Source: Populus alba
Taxonomy: Eukaryota; Streptophyta; Magnoliopsida; Malpighiales; Salicaceae
DNA length: 64,000 bases
Direction: 5' to 3'
NCBI RefSeq assembly: GCF_005239225.2
Contig: NC_133302.1
Span: forward strand, 15,657,991 to 15,721,990
Shown here: piece by piece, positions 1-11,499 of the stretch
How the letters are laid out: every line of letters begins with the position of its first letter
Numbering within the stretch: the first letter of the stretch is position 1
Program-made: the position numbers and the translations under genes
The notes under the pieces: generated by a model
Seen by the model: only the letters and a program-made list of their open reading frames with translations
What the model was told of the DNA's origin: nothing
The model's database searches: none

Positions 1-1159
1 CAAGGTTGCAAGTTATTGTATCTTCACCTGGTAATAAGCGTAAATTCCAAGGTTGTCTTTAGGATAGAAATAAATAGAATTTGGTGAAATCCTTCGATCC
101 TTATCTCTTTTTCTGTTTTTCAATCTGAAATCAACTCTTTTATCGTGATGCGAAAGTACTTCAGCAAATAGTCTACTTCTGATCATATATATAGAAATCA
201 ACTTGTCTATCTCATAATGGTGTTGGCTTGCAATAATATTGATCCACAAAAGTTTTTTAAGGAAATTTTATTCGAGTTTTGATCTAATGTTATTCAAACT
301 TTTTTTTTTTCATAGGAGGATGTATTAAAAAAATAATATAGCATAATTTTTGAAATCTAATGTAATAATTTAAATTTTTTTAATTATAAATAGTATTTTT
401 TCAACTTGAAAAATCAAAATTGTTAATGTAATTTAGAATTGAAATAGATATATTTATTTATGCTTTTATTTTTAGGCTTGTTGCGGGTTATAACTCTCCA
501 TAACAAAAAATACAATAGCAAAAACAACAAATTCATACTTTTGATGTGTTTTTTTTATTTTTAATGGTAGATTCCATTACTAAAAATAAACACAACAACA
601 AAAATATATATATATTAAGTAAAGTACATATAAAAATTTTAAAGATTATACATAGACATCAAAATCTCTAAACTTCTTTCTTTCAAGTGAGACCAAGTCT
701 ACATGATGAGAAAGTCACTTTTTGGAAGCCACCATACGGATAATTGCTATTAATAGCGTGCTAGCTTGGTAGTGGTTTCATGTTTTGTTTATAAGTACAA
801 TAATGTTGTTTTTTAAAATATTTTTTATATTAAAATATATTAAAATAATATTTTTTTATTTTAAAAAATTATTTTTAAGATTACCATATATAAAAAATAA
901 TAATTTTTAATTTTTTAAAATCACAAGTTAACCTATGTTTCCAAACAGGATGAATAATGAAAGTTAAGTGCAATATTTTTTATTTTGCAAATGTGGTGGC
1001 ATGCGTTTAAATTAATCCAACTTGAAGACCATATTCTTTCAGTCTCGTACTTACGTTTGCAGATGCATGAATATAAATTAAATATTCAGTTCTATGATTT
1101 TAATTAAAACATAATCCATATTGTTTAGAGTTTTAGATTCTCTTAGTTGCATGAAGCAT
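1..1159. other. AT-rich intergenic DNA, no gene seen
   Basis: I see no supported coding region here. The stretch is AT-rich with homopolymer runs. The only structured part is a MITE-like repeat near 800-955, listed separately. Confidence 0.5.
800..955. repeat. MITE-like AT-rich repeat, copy 1
   Basis: This is a degenerate copy of the commonest short repeat in the window. Its core is a run of TTTTTAAAATATTTTTTAT followed by alternating A and T blocks and the word AAAATTATTTTT. The right edge here reads TGTTTCCAAACAGG, which matches the right edge of the copy at 11302-11495. Other copies lie near 5540, 11302, 31136, 31410, 37010, 41075, 47805, 48015, 55000, 55270, 56485 and 60825. No coding capacity is visible. 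It is probably a non-autonomous DNA element. Confidence 0.5.
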
Positions 1160-1167
1160 GTTCCATC

Positions 1168-2197
1168 TAGGCTTGTTCATGGTTCGGTTCGGTTCGGTTT
1201 GAACCACAAAAACCAACCGAACCGAGGGATTCAAATTTTTGAAAAATCAAACCGAACCGAACCAAATTCTGGTTCAAACCGAATCAGTTCGGTTCGGTTA
1301 ACTTTGGTTTTTTGGCTTTAAAACCGGGAAACCTAATCACCTGAATTCCTAAAATCCAAATGCCAAACATGAAAACTATACAATAGATTTCCTTCACGAA
1401 AGGATATTTTGCATAAGATGATCCCTAATAGCTCCATTTAATTCTCAATATATAATAATAAACAAAAAACCAAATCTAAGGAAATCACAGCATAATTTTA
1501 TACGATCTCAGCAACATGAACATAATTAATAAAAAAGTCAATCCTCCAATGAAACTCTAGTTCCAGAAGAAAGTTCAACGGAATCAATAAGTCAAAATCA
1601 AGCAGATATAACAACTCGATCAAAATGGAAAGGAGAAAGACGACGAATGGACTTTGTACTAAGAATTGAGCTCTTCTTTGAGCTCAAGGATTTCATCGTT
1701 CTTGGTCGTTAAGAAAAACTTTGAATCATGACAGCTCATGCCTGCCTACTTGTTTGGCTCTGCAAATTTGCAAATGGTGAAAGACAGATGTGTGAGCAAG
1801 AAATAGAACAGAGATCGAAACGTGAAGTGAAGAGAGAAGCCAAGGAGATGGAGATGTGGGTTTTTGTTAAAAGAGACAGATATAGAGGGTAAAGACGCAG
1901 AATGGATGAAAATTAAAAGGAAAATGAAGAAGGGAAAACTAGTCTCTGGTCTGGGCGGCGGCGAATGTAATGTTATTAGGGTTAGGTTAATTGTGGACTA
2001 GTATTTATAGGTCTTTTATTTTATGGTTGGTGACTTGGTTCGGTTCGGTTCACCGGTTTCTATTGTAAAACCAAAACCAAACCGAACCGGTAAGATTTTA
2101 TGGTTTTAAAAATCGATTTAATCGGTTTTCCATCTTGGTTAATTTTTCATCGGTTTTTTCGATTTTCTCGGTTAATCAGTTTTTTTGAACACCCCTA
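1168..2197. mobile_element. Non-autonomous hAT-like DNA transposon with CCGAACCGAACC subterminal repeats
   Basis: The element starts TAGGCTTGTTCA and ends TGAACACCCCTA, which are imperfect terminal inverted repeats (TAGGNNTGTTCA). It is flanked by an exact 8-bp direct repeat GTTCCATC at 1160-1167 and 2198-2205, the target duplication length expected of hAT elements. Inside each end are clusters of GGTTCGG/CCGAACC words (about 1180-1310 and 2036-2175) in opposite orientations, typical subterminal transposase-binding repeats. The 1030-bp interior has no transposase frame, so it would need a transposase supplied elsewhere. Confidence 0.85.
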
Positions 2198-2786
2198 GTT
2201 CCATCCATCTACTCCGTCGCATGCATTTAATTAAGAACGTCTTGCGTATATGCTATCTTTTCATATAAATATCCACCGACAGTATATATTTTTTCTGATA
2301 CACTTTTCACGCTATTTGTATTGATAAATATAGCATGTTTTTCAAACATTTGTTTTTTCGGTAAATGAATCATACAAACACCTGCATTCCTAGACAAAAA
2401 AATTGAAGAATCCGATGACTTGGAAGTCATTATAGAAATCACCAATTAAAAAGGGTATTTGACTAAGGTTAACTAGCAAGCAAAATTTGCATCCTTCCCA
2501 ATCAGAACAGACATGATTATCAGAGAAAATAGCTCAGCAAACTCCTAGCTCTTGTCAGCAAAAATCCTGGCATCAAACACTCTAAAGCAACCTAAGATAT
2601 ACCTGCTGCAACCATCTAGTAGGTATCTAGTGGTAAGAACTTGAAATTAAAAAATTTGCCCTCGCTGTAATTTCAGGTTTGAGCCCTATAATTACTAATA
2701 TGATAGCCACTGAAGACATACATGGTCATTAATTTCAGGGCTCGTGAAATTAATCGAGACGCATGCAAGCTGGCCCGACCATCCAC

Positions 2787-2787
<1 letters not shown>

Positions 2788-2842
<55 letters not shown>
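2788..2842. repeat. (TA)n microsatellite
   Basis: An uninterrupted TA dinucleotide run of about 27 units lies between the hAT-like element and the glycine-rich protein gene. Confidence 0.95.
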
Positions 2843-2848
<6 letters not shown>

Positions 2849-3137
2849 TCAATAGTAATGCTAAAAAAATCTAGGAAAAGCTACCATTGATTATAATTTC
2901 CAAAGAAGAATCATTGCATCCTTTGGCTTAATGCACAATAGCGCAAGAAAAATTTCTTGCCAAGCACAATTATTGGTACAACCGAACCGAACAACTATTG
3001 AATCTAAAATCTATGCATATAAAACAAATATGGCATAATTTCATCTATACAAGCATTTGTGAACACTCTTGTTAGAGCACTTGGATCCAAACTAATGCTA
3101 TTTTACACCATGAAACAAGAGCCCTAACAGACTTCAC

Positions 3138-5096
3138 TCATCTTCTCCACTTCTCAATTTCCCTTGAAGTTGCTTTGACTAGCTTCTTGGAGTTGATGAC
3201 CAGCTCATCAATAAGGGAACCAACCTCATCACTGATAAATTGAAGAAAATATTAAACTAAGAGAATCCCAATACTGTTATTTGCAAAGCACAATATATGC
3301 ATATAAGACACCAGTTATTGGCACAACTTTTGCTTATTAATACTCTTTCAAATCTTTTGCTTATTAATAAACATGTTAACAAGCAGCAGCAACAAATCCA
3401 GCCTCGTTAGTTAATGCGAACAAATCTCTAACAAACAGTAAAAAAGTCTGGCATGACCCAGAAGCTGAGTGAGAAGAATGAGACGTGATCAGGCAAATTA
3501 TAATAAAGAAACACCAAAAATACATACAAGTATATAGAAGCATGTGTGTGCTTCACATGCCTTTGTGGAGTAATGGGGAGAGGTGACAATGGTCTAATCG
3601 AAAATATCAAAAAATTATGAATTCCAAAACCAATGCATGTCTCGTCATATGTTTTCATTATACCCAGTGTTTAAAATTATTTGTATCAAACAAATAAATG
3701 AATTTGAAAGAAACTATATTGAGAAGCAATTTCTAAAATTCATGCATTTTGTGAACCGAATAATTCTAACCATTGAAAAGCGAGAACAAAAGACACATTG
3801 AATCACAGCATCAAACAAAATCCTTAATGTCGTCCACAATATAAAAAGAATCACATTTTCACAAATTATTGTTACTATCACAAACAAGGTTGTCCAAAAT
3901 ATAAAAAGAATCACAATTTCACAAATTATTGTTACTATCACAAACAAGGTTGATACGTGTCTACCCAAAGAGCTGAACAATATTTTGTTCTAAACTTTGT
4001 ATAATGAAATTTCATTTTCATCCAATCTTCTCATATACATCACCAACTAGCAAATACCATTAACACACTGCATCACCAGCATGGCCAGCCCCAGAAAGAG
4101 TCACTTAGAATGCATTATCATCTTAGTATTTTCAGGCAATCCAAACCAAACCAAATTTAATTTAATTTCTATGCAGCCACTGATCTCCCATTCTTGATGA
4201 TTAATTTCAGTAAATGCAAACTTAATTGGTTGTCTGAACAAGGCTCCCCTGCTAGAGTAGAAAAGGCTCCCAGAAAAACTAATGCAAAAGAAATTGGCAA
4301 GTTCTCAAAGTGCTTTCTATTTATACCGCTGCAGCAGGTTAGTGAATGTTCTGCTTAACCCATCAAGATAAAACACGATCCAACTAAGCAAGTTCAGTGC
4401 AGTTGAATAAGCTAAACAGAGAGAAACATGATTATATACTTACTGAGTTGGAAGATTTACAGGACCACGAAAATGCTTGCCAACATTAGAGTATCTCCGT
4501 TTCTCATCATGAGCTACACCCCTCCCCACACCATAGCCAAATCCGTAACCAATCCCACATCCAGCACCCAGTCCAATGCCAAACTGTAAGCCAGGAATAC
4601 CAGGACCAAACCCAACACCTGAAGAATTGGCCATTTAAAACCTCAGTAAAACACAATATGATGATAATGATCATCATCATCACATATAAGATAAAAAGCA
4701 ACACAAGCTGCAGCCACCAAATAGAAATATGAAATGCAGTCAAATAGCCCACCTAAGACTCAAAAAAAAAAAGGCCAATTGAGAGTATCGAAGTTTCAGT
4801 CTTTCTCTAGAACCCATTTCGGGTAATTAAAAAGTGGGATTTTTCTTTTTCTATGAAGAGATTTGAGAGCACATGGATATTTAAAATAAAATTAACAAGC
4901 TGATAAACCCAGGAAGAAGAAGAAGAAGTGATGGATTACCTCCAACGAGGCCGACACCAAAACCAACACCACAGCCAGCACCAAAGCCGAAAGCAGGACC
5001 CACCCTCCCAAGCTCCTTGAACCTAACCTCTGGAAGCTTCCATAGCAAACCCTTTTCCTCTTCATCACTCCTGTTGTTGCCGTTATAGGGGTTCAT
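3138..5096 (-). CDS. Small glycine-rich protein, three exons, 141 aa
   Basis: Gene model from splice signals: exon 1 5096-4940, exon 2 4618-4444, exon 3 3231-3138 (stop TGA). The donors read G|GTAATC and A|GTAAGT, the acceptors TTCTTCAG and TTTATCAG, and the joined frame is open for 141 codons. Exon 1 gives an acidic and basic N-terminus (MNPYNGNNRSDEEEKGLLWK). A glycine/phenylalanine/valine tract across the first junction (about residues 31-85, GFG, GVG, GIG words) could form small-residue hydrophobic segments. Exon 3 gives a charged C-terminal tail ending EIEKWRR, probably helical. The layout resembles plant glycine-rich proteins of the TGD5-like or keratin-associated-like sort, but I cannot assign an orthologue. 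The leader just upstream of the ATG is GA-rich. Confidence 0.78.
3829..3951. repeat. 60-bp tandem duplication in intron 2
   Basis: Two near-identical units with exact 60-bp spacing lie inside intron 2 of the glycine-rich protein gene. Both contain ATAAAAAGAATCACA followed by TTCACAAATTATTGTTACTA. They differ at only a few bases, so the duplication looks recent. Confidence 0.9.
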
Positions 5097-5117
5097 CTCT
5101 CTCTCTCTCTCTCTCTC
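5097..5117 (-). promoter_or_regulatory. GA-repeat leader next to the start codon
   Basis: A (CT)n run on the plus strand reads as (GA)n on the coding strand and abuts the ATG at 5096. GA-rich 5' leaders are common in plants and can bind BPC/GAGA-binding factors. No such binding is shown here. Confidence 0.6.
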
Positions 5118-5539
5118 CCTGCTTTGATGTTTCTGTTTTCGGCGTTGTAGCTTTTTAGAAGTTCACCGAGATCGTTGGATTTCTCTCTGGATAATTACCC
5201 TTCAATTCTTACAGAGCGGGGATGGAGTATGTTGTTAATGTGATCTGTCTTGGCCAACATACCAACACAGCCTTGTAGTTTACAGAATTCTCACTTTCAA
5301 TCGCACTTTCAATCCCTAACTATTAAAACCTTACAATTGTACCCTTTTATGCAAAGTTTTGTAGGTTCCAATGCGATCTAGTTATAACCTCCATTCCATA
5401 CCTTTTTCTTTTCTTTTCCTGCTGATGCTGATGTTTCTATCTATCAAACTCCTGATATCTGGACATCAATCACATTTTTCTATGAAAGTGTGAATGAAAA
5501 ATTGAAACCTTTTTTTTTCTTAACGTCAGTGTAGTATGA

Positions 5540-5710
5540 ATTTTAAAACCTGATATTAAAATATTTTTTTATTTTTAAAAATTAATTTTTAATATCAGTA
5601 TATTAAAATAATCTAAAAACACTAAAAACTTTATTTGAAGCAAAGAAAAAATAAAATAAAAAATTAATTTTTTTTTTCAAAAATACTTTTGAAATTTATA
5701 GGATATTTAA
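5540..5710. repeat. MITE-like AT-rich repeat, copy 2
   Basis: This copy has the blocks AAAATATTTTTTTATTTTTA, ATTAATTTTTAATATCAGTA and a closing AAAAATACTTTTGAAAT, the same order as the other copies. It lies between the glycine-rich gene and the copia remnant. Confidence 0.5.
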
Positions 5711-5754
5711 AAGAAAGTATTGGTTATTGTTTCTACCATTGTATTGATAAAACG

Positions 5755-6541
5755 TTGTTTGTCTCAAAACATGCTATCTTTCCAGATAAAAAATTTGTTC
5801 TTGAAAGAAGTAGTGAGAGAAAAATAGAACTTGAAGATGTTTAGAAACCACAAACTAACATTAAAATGGAATTTGAGTCTAAGGTTTCAACTATAGAATT
5901 TAACTAGAAGCACAAGAACTTTATAGATTCGATATGACATATCATGTACCAATAAGATATGAAAAATCTCATGTAAGCTAAAAATGATAAGTTACTCATA
6001 CATAATGAGCCTACCAACCATATGAAAACAATATTTAATATTGATTTTGAGAAATGACTTGGGATCATAAAATTTGAAATTGATTCAATATACATTAGTT
6101 GGATCTTGACCTTGGTTAATCCACATGAAGGGATAAAATTTATTGGATGTAAATGAGCTCTTAAGAGAAAAATTGATATGGATAACAATGTACAAAAATA
6201 CAAAGCTAGATTAGTTGTCAAATGTTACCAATAAAGACAAGCGATTAACTTTAATGAAACCTTCTTACTAGTAGCCATGTTAAAATCCATAAGTATCTTG
6301 TTTACCATAACTGCAAACCATGATTATGAGATTTGAAAAAAAGATGTCAAAACTATATTTTTGAATAGCAATCTTTATAAAGATGTGTATAAGATACAAT
6401 CTGAAGGTTTTCAATATAAGAAATTTACCAACAAAGTATGCAAGCTACAAAAACCCATTTATTGATTTAAAAAAACTTCAAGAACTTGGAAAATCCATTT
6501 TAATGGGATAATCAAACACTTTGATTTCATATAAAAATACA
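5755..6541 (+). pseudogene. Ty1/copia polyprotein remnant, reverse-transcriptase N-terminal part
   Basis: Conceptual translation gives recognisable copia RT pieces in order: EPTNHM (normally EPTNYEE), FIGCK (PIGCKW), YKARLVVK, FNETF, VAMLKSISIL, HDYEI, KDVKTIFLN, LYKDVY. Stop codons and frameshifts break the frame, so it is not functional. The reading stops at the solo LTR at 6542 and resumes at 8724. Confidence 0.85.
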
Positions 6542-6750
6542 TGTTATAACCCACTTTTTGACCATTTTATTTTTATTATTATTATTTTATTTATGGAAAA
6601 GGATGAAAAAATTGATAAAAAAAAATAATGATGATGATGAAATAAATGAAGAATGAATTAAATTTTGGGTTAAGGGCAATATGAATGGAAGTTTTGGGGT
6701 TTAATTAAACTTTGGAATTAATCTAATTAAGTTTGGAATTAATTTGTTTA

Positions 6751-6930
6751 AGGGTTTAATTGAAGAATTGATAAATTTTTAGACTTAATTAAGCTTGGAA
6801 TTAATTTAATTCTTCCAATTAAGGGTTTAATTGGAGAATTGATAAGTTTTGAGACTTAATTAAGCTTGGAATTAATTTAATTCTTCCAATCAAGGATTTA
6901 ATTGGAGAATTGATAAGTTTTGAGACTTAA
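6751..6930. repeat. 71-bp tandem repeat inside the solo LTR
   Basis: About 2.5 units start at 6751, 6822 and 6893 with the phrase AGGGTTTAATTGGAGAATTG. Each continues with a GACTTAATTAAGCTTGGAAT stretch. Confidence 0.85.
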
Positions 6931-8157
6931 TTGGACTTGGATTTAATTAAATTAATAAAATCAGGGACTTAATTGAAAATTTATCAGAGTGTTGGGCTGA
7001 TTCTTGTCAAAATTTGAAAGAAATTAGAACCCAAGGACCAATGTGTAAATTGCGATGAGATGCAGGGGTTCAATTACAATTTACCCAAGGACTGGACTGA
7101 AAATGCCAAAACAGAAAGGACCAAAACGCAAATGGACATTAGCAATCAAACGGCGTCGTTTGAAGTAGCGCTGTTCATCTTCTTCGCTGGAACCGTTGCT
7201 GGAGTAAAGGCTGGAAGCCGTTTCAAAATGCTTGGTATTCTCTGGCTATAAAGCCAGAGAAGATGAGAGATCGCGGGGGAGAGCAGAACGGAGAGAAAGA
7301 AAGAAATTAAGCAGCCATGCACGACAGGAGAGAAAATAACAGAAAAAACTAGGGGGAAAGACAGGGAGAGGGACAGAACTGAAAGTGAAAAAACCAGCAG
7401 ACTAGGGGAGAAGAAACGAAAACATGGGAGGAGACTAAGGGGAAGAGACAGAACTGAGGAAAAAGAAAAAAAAAAAAGAGCAGACCCGAGAAAAAGATAG
7501 AACCGGGGGGATCACAGAGAACGAACGAAACAGAGCAACCACAGACGACAAAAACAAAAACGAGAAAAAAACACTGGAAATAGAGACGGGAAGAAACAGA
7601 ACACAACGGGGAAGCTGACGAAAAAGACCCAGAACAGAGAAGGATTTTGGGAACCGAAGACGAGAGGAAGCCTGGACACGGACGAAAACAGGGGATTTTT
7701 GGGACGAAACAGAGACAAAAAAACGAAGAGGAAGACCGGAGGGGAAGCAAACAAAAAAAGGAAGAAACACTGAGAACAGAACAATTCACGAAGAACTGGG
7801 GGACGAATGAAAAAGAACGAAAAAACTGACAAGAAGCAAGGAGGGAGAAGACACCGCCCGGTCGTCACCTTCGTCTTCATCTTCACGCACGGCTGCTCCA
7901 GGTAAGCTCCCGGTTTCCCTTCTCTTTTGTATTTGCATTTTAATTCACGTTGTGCATGCAAATACAGTTTACATCAGTAATTTTAATTGTGCTTGTACTG
8001 TGATTTCTTAACCAGCCGGGGTCACTGGCTGGGGCCAATGACCCGGCGAGACCTACTCGGTCCAACCCAAAAAATAATAAAAATAATAAAAAAATAAAAA
8101 AAAAAAATAAAAAAAAAGTGTATGCATGAATAAAAATAATGTAAATTTAATGGTTTA

Positions 8158-8425
8158 TTTACTGACGCCAGAGTCGGGAATAAAAATACCGGTTTAAATT
8201 TATATTATTTTTATTCGTTGTATTTTATTTTATTTAGCTAGAAAAATAAAAAATGTGTGCATGCGTAAAAAAAATAAATTTATTTTTTATTTATTTATTC
8301 ACTGGCGCTAGAGTAGGGAATAAAAAATATATTGATCTAATTTTTGTCGTAGCTACGAATTTTTACCAACGCCAGAGTTGGAATTATTCGAGCTCGAATA
8401 TTCACTGGCGTCAGAGTCAGGAATA
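8158..8425. repeat. Four copies of a short ACTGGCGCCAGAGT motif in the LTR
   Basis: Near-identical words occur at about 8160, 8300, 8364 and 8402: ACTGACGCCAGAGTCGGGAA, ACTGGCGCTAGAGTAGGGAA, ACCAACGCCAGAGTTGGAAT, ACTGGCGTCAGAGTCAGGAA. The core contains a GGCGCC-like palindrome. Regular reuse within one LTR suggests either a binding site or a local duplication. Confidence 0.75.
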
Positions 8426-8723
8426 TTATAAACAAATGATCACAGCATAAACTAATAAACATTTAGCAATTTAAGACAAAACCAAACAATGCAGTTTGCC
8501 TTAGGCAGAACGTTTAAGGGGTGATAATATCTTCCCTTTTACGTAACCAATCCCGAACCATCGAATCTCTGTTGACCAGTTAGGGTTCCTAGTGACCATA
8601 ATACTAGGTGGCGACTCCTCAAACAAGACTTTTTTTCCTAAAAGAACCGGATGCTAGAATCTGTTCTTTTTCCATAATTCAAGAGAATTATTTTTTAGGG
8701 CCGCCGCGATGTCGGGTGCGACA

Positions 8724-9700
8724 ATACAGATGAGCCTTGTGTTTATAAAAAGACTAACAGGAGTGGAGTTGTTTTTCTAATATTATATGTATATGATATA
8801 TTATTGATAAAAAAACAACATTTTGTTACTCCAACTACTAAAGATCTCATTGTTTAAGAATTTCACTGTGAAGGATATGAGAGAAAATAACTTATTTATT
8901 AGGAATAAAAATCTATACAAATAGATCTTGAAGGTTACTTGGATTATTACAATCTACATACATAGACAAGATGTTAAAACAGTTTAGTGTAAAAGAATCC
9001 AAGAGAGGATAGTTATCTATTTTGTAAAGAATACATCTTTCGAAGGATATGTGTGTTAAGACACAAATTAAAAAGAGACATAATGGAAATGATACTCTAT
9101 GCTTTAGCTATAGGATCCATAATGTATATGATGTTATGTACAAGACAAAATATATCTTATGCTTTGAGTATAACAAGTAGATACCAATCTAATATAAATA
9201 AAGGTCATAAAAAAATCTTTCAAAAACCCTTAAGTGCTTCAAAAGAACTAAAAATGTTATTCAGATGCTACCTTTAAATCTGACATTGATGATGACAAAT
9301 CTTAGTTAAAATATGTTTTTACTTTAAATTGTGGTGCTATGAGTTGGAAAAGCTTCAAATAAAACACTAATAAATTCTACAACTAAAGTTAAATACATAT
9401 CTACATTCAAGACAACAAAATGGGCTACTTACACAAATAAAGGAATCAAGGTCTCATCAACTATCTAAACATGTACTTAAAAATATCTATTTGATTAAAG
9501 AAATCATAAAAATAAAAGATGTAAGGATAGATTGTATACCCACTAAAAAGAATTTCACAGATCCTCTCACTAAGACATTGTCTCAGTAGAAGCATGATCA
9601 CTATATAGGGATTCCATATAGAGATATCACTAATGTATATAAAAAGACTCATGTGATAGTTGTGTAAAAATTATTAGATTTGAGATCACTAAGAAATCTT
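8724..9700 (+). pseudogene. Ty1/copia polyprotein remnant, RT C-terminal part and RNase H
   Basis: This continues the remnant at 5755-6541 across the nested LTR. Recognisable pieces include DEPCVYKKTNRSGVVFL, LYVYDILLI (the YVDD box region, first D changed to Y), YIDKMLKQFSVKESKRG, YALAIGSIMYMMLCTRQNIS, YALSITSRYQSN, CGAMSWKSFK, and near the end IKDVRIDCIPTKKNFTDPLT. Several frameshifts and stops are present. The frame at 9053-9277 is just one surviving segment. The altered catalytic box and broken frame mean it is dead. Confidence 0.88.
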
Positions 9701-9707
9701 ATATATA

Positions 9708-10830
9708 AAATGTTATGCTTTGATCCTAACAATATATTGTCCTAATCTAGGTAACAAATGAGCAAATATTATGTATAACATGAACTATATAAAGGTAATA
9801 GAGTGATCAAGAGATGATTCATCATCCTAGGTGAATTAGAAAAAAAATTACACATGTTTTGAAATAATATTGATTGTAAAATCTTTGTGTAATGTAGAAT
9901 GAGATTTGAAATTTTAAAATGAATTTCAAATCCTATTAAAAAAAATGACTATAGTGTTGAGAATAAACATGATTTGATAAAGAAGGTACACTTCATATTA
10001 TAGTATCTAAATCAAAATGTTATTGATAAAGGAATAATAATTACACTAATAAATTGATCATTAACAGGTTATGTCAAACAACATATGACTTTATTAATAT
10101 TTAAGGGATCATTTCAACTTGTTAGATATTGTATTTGATATTTAAATATTAATTAATTAATTTGTTGAATTGATAATAAATTAAATTATTTTATTTATTT
10201 TATTTAGGATTGTGATTTATATTTGTACTAACTTATTAATAACCTAATTGGTCACACACATTAAGATTCATTGGTCAAAAATTAAACTGGAATGATTAAT
10301 CACGTGTAACTTGATTGTAAATAAATTTTAAAGGTTGAGGACTAAAATCTAATTAATACAAGATAGTACAATTTTAGACCTAGAAAAATCAAGTAATTAC
10401 TTAATTGGGTAAATTTCTAAAACTGTCTTGAAATAATATATGTTATGCTACTTAGTAGACAAATTGTTATTTATAGGTTTATTAGTTTTTCTTATAAAAA
10501 GAAGGTTACACCTCATATTTTTATGTGAGAGTTATAGAGACAATATAGATTGTATGGTATAGAGCAACATCCAAACACAAAAGAAAAAGCTATCACTTAA
10601 AGGCATAACAATCCCTCTTTCCTTAAAGGTTTTAAAAGACTTCTCATTATTAGTTCGGGTGAATTAGTATTAGAGATAAGACAATTAGATGATTTATGAT
10701 TTGTAACAATATCCAACCTTGAAAAAGTTGATCAAACATAATAAAAGAGATCAAGTCTTTAAGTTATCTTTACCATATCCTAAACAACTCTAGATTATTT
10801 AACAAGATGCTTGGAACTCTAAAAAAAAAT
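9708..10830 (+). mobile_element. Copia LTR, copy A
   Basis: The LTR begins TGTTATGCTTTGATCCTAAC just after the RNase H end and is homologous to 28078-29260 and, in part, to 35584-36410. Shared words include GATAAAGGAATAATAATTACA, GGTCAAAAATTAAA, GATTAATCA and CAAACACAAAAGAAAAAGCT-like text near the 3' part. The exact end is uncertain; similarity to the other copies fades near 10815. Confidence 0.7.
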
Positions 10831-10929
10831 TACTATTTTCACTATGTCTAAGAATTTTGAAAACCCAACATCATAAACGTCTGTCCTAAAAAATATTGAT
10901 GCAACTATAACCACATTAACAAATAAGCT

Positions 10930-11270
10930 ATAGTTGTCCAACGTTCCTTTCATTGGCAACTGAACAAGCGGTTTCACAAATCTGGAGAAAATAAGGCCAT
11001 GATAAATTAATTTGATAAGCTGGGAAGTTTTGTCCAAAGTTCCTTTTGCCAATGAATCTTGAGCAAAAACATGGAGCAACAGAAAGATCCTTTTGTGGCT
11101 GCCTAGGCAAGACCCATCATTCTAGGTGGCCTCCAAAGAATAAGATGCAAAGCCAGGATACACCATTGAACAGAAGGAGTCTTGAAGGCTCTTTCACCAA
11201 AGCTAAAACAGATATTATTTTTCTATCTTTTGGATTTGTGCAAAAAAGGTAGATAAAGTTTCCAAATAGA
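10930..11270. repeat. 340-bp duplicated block, copy 1, nature unknown
   Basis: This block matches 20475-20810 over its whole length with point changes. Shared words are GGCCATGATAAATTAATTTG (GGCCATCATAAATTAATTTG in the other copy), AAGTTCCTTTTGCC, GGCTGCCTAG/GGCTGCCTGAG and TTTCTATCTT. It is GC-richer than its surroundings. Short open frames occur on both strands in both copies, but no frame is conserved without breaks and I recognise no domain. It may be an old gene end or an unclassified repeat. Confidence 0.7.
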
Positions 11271-11301
11271 CTAAATGTCATTAGATTGAGGCATATTTGG
11301 A

Positions 11302-11495
11302 AGTGTGGTTACAATTGCGGTTCAAAGTATTTTTCGCTTTATAAATGTATCAAAATGATGTTTTTTTTCATTTTTTAAAAATAATTTTTGAGATCAGCAC
11401 ATCAAAACAATTTAAAAACATAAAAAAAATAATTTTTAACAAAAATAAAATTTGCATTTTTTGAAAATACGGGTTGGTCTGCGTTTCCAAACAGG
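11302..11495. repeat. MITE-like AT-rich repeat, best-preserved ends
   Basis: Left edge CATATTTGGAAGTGTGG and right edge GCGTTTCCAAACAGG form an imperfect inverted repeat (TTTGGAARYG). The interior has the same A/T block order as the other copies of this family. This copy gives the best hint that the family is a TIR element. Confidence 0.6.
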
Positions 11496-11499
11496 CATA

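Larger units (their letters stand above)
6542..8723 (+). mobile_element. Solo LTR, probably Ty3/gypsy, nested in a copia element
   Basis: The insert starts TGTTATAACCC and ends GGGTGCGACA (TG...CA). The exact 5-bp target duplication ATACA lies at 6537-6541 and 8724-8728, and the copia reading frame runs up to both sides. No internal domain or second LTR is seen, so it is best read as a solo LTR left by LTR-LTR recombination. The first third is rich in TTTAATTGG/TTAATTAAG words with a 71-bp tandem repeat. The middle is a purine-rich GC-richer tract (7260-7900). The last third has four copies of a GGCGCCAGAGTCGGGAATA-like motif. A block near 8584-8620 recurs inverted at 15188-15223. Confidence 0.85.

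Noticed and set aside
4507..4752. 81-codon frame overlapping exon 2 of the glycine-rich gene
   Set aside because: A different frame of the same exon plus intron sequence; the spliced glycine-rich frame has better support.
7349..7961. Several open frames of 110-149 codons on both strands
   Set aside because: They lie in a purine-rich tract of the solo LTR and consist of low-complexity F/S/L or K/R/E runs; no domain and no conservation with related LTRs.
9053..9277. 74-codon frame as an independent gene
   Set aside because: Its text is a segment of copia RT/RNase H with broken frames on both sides.
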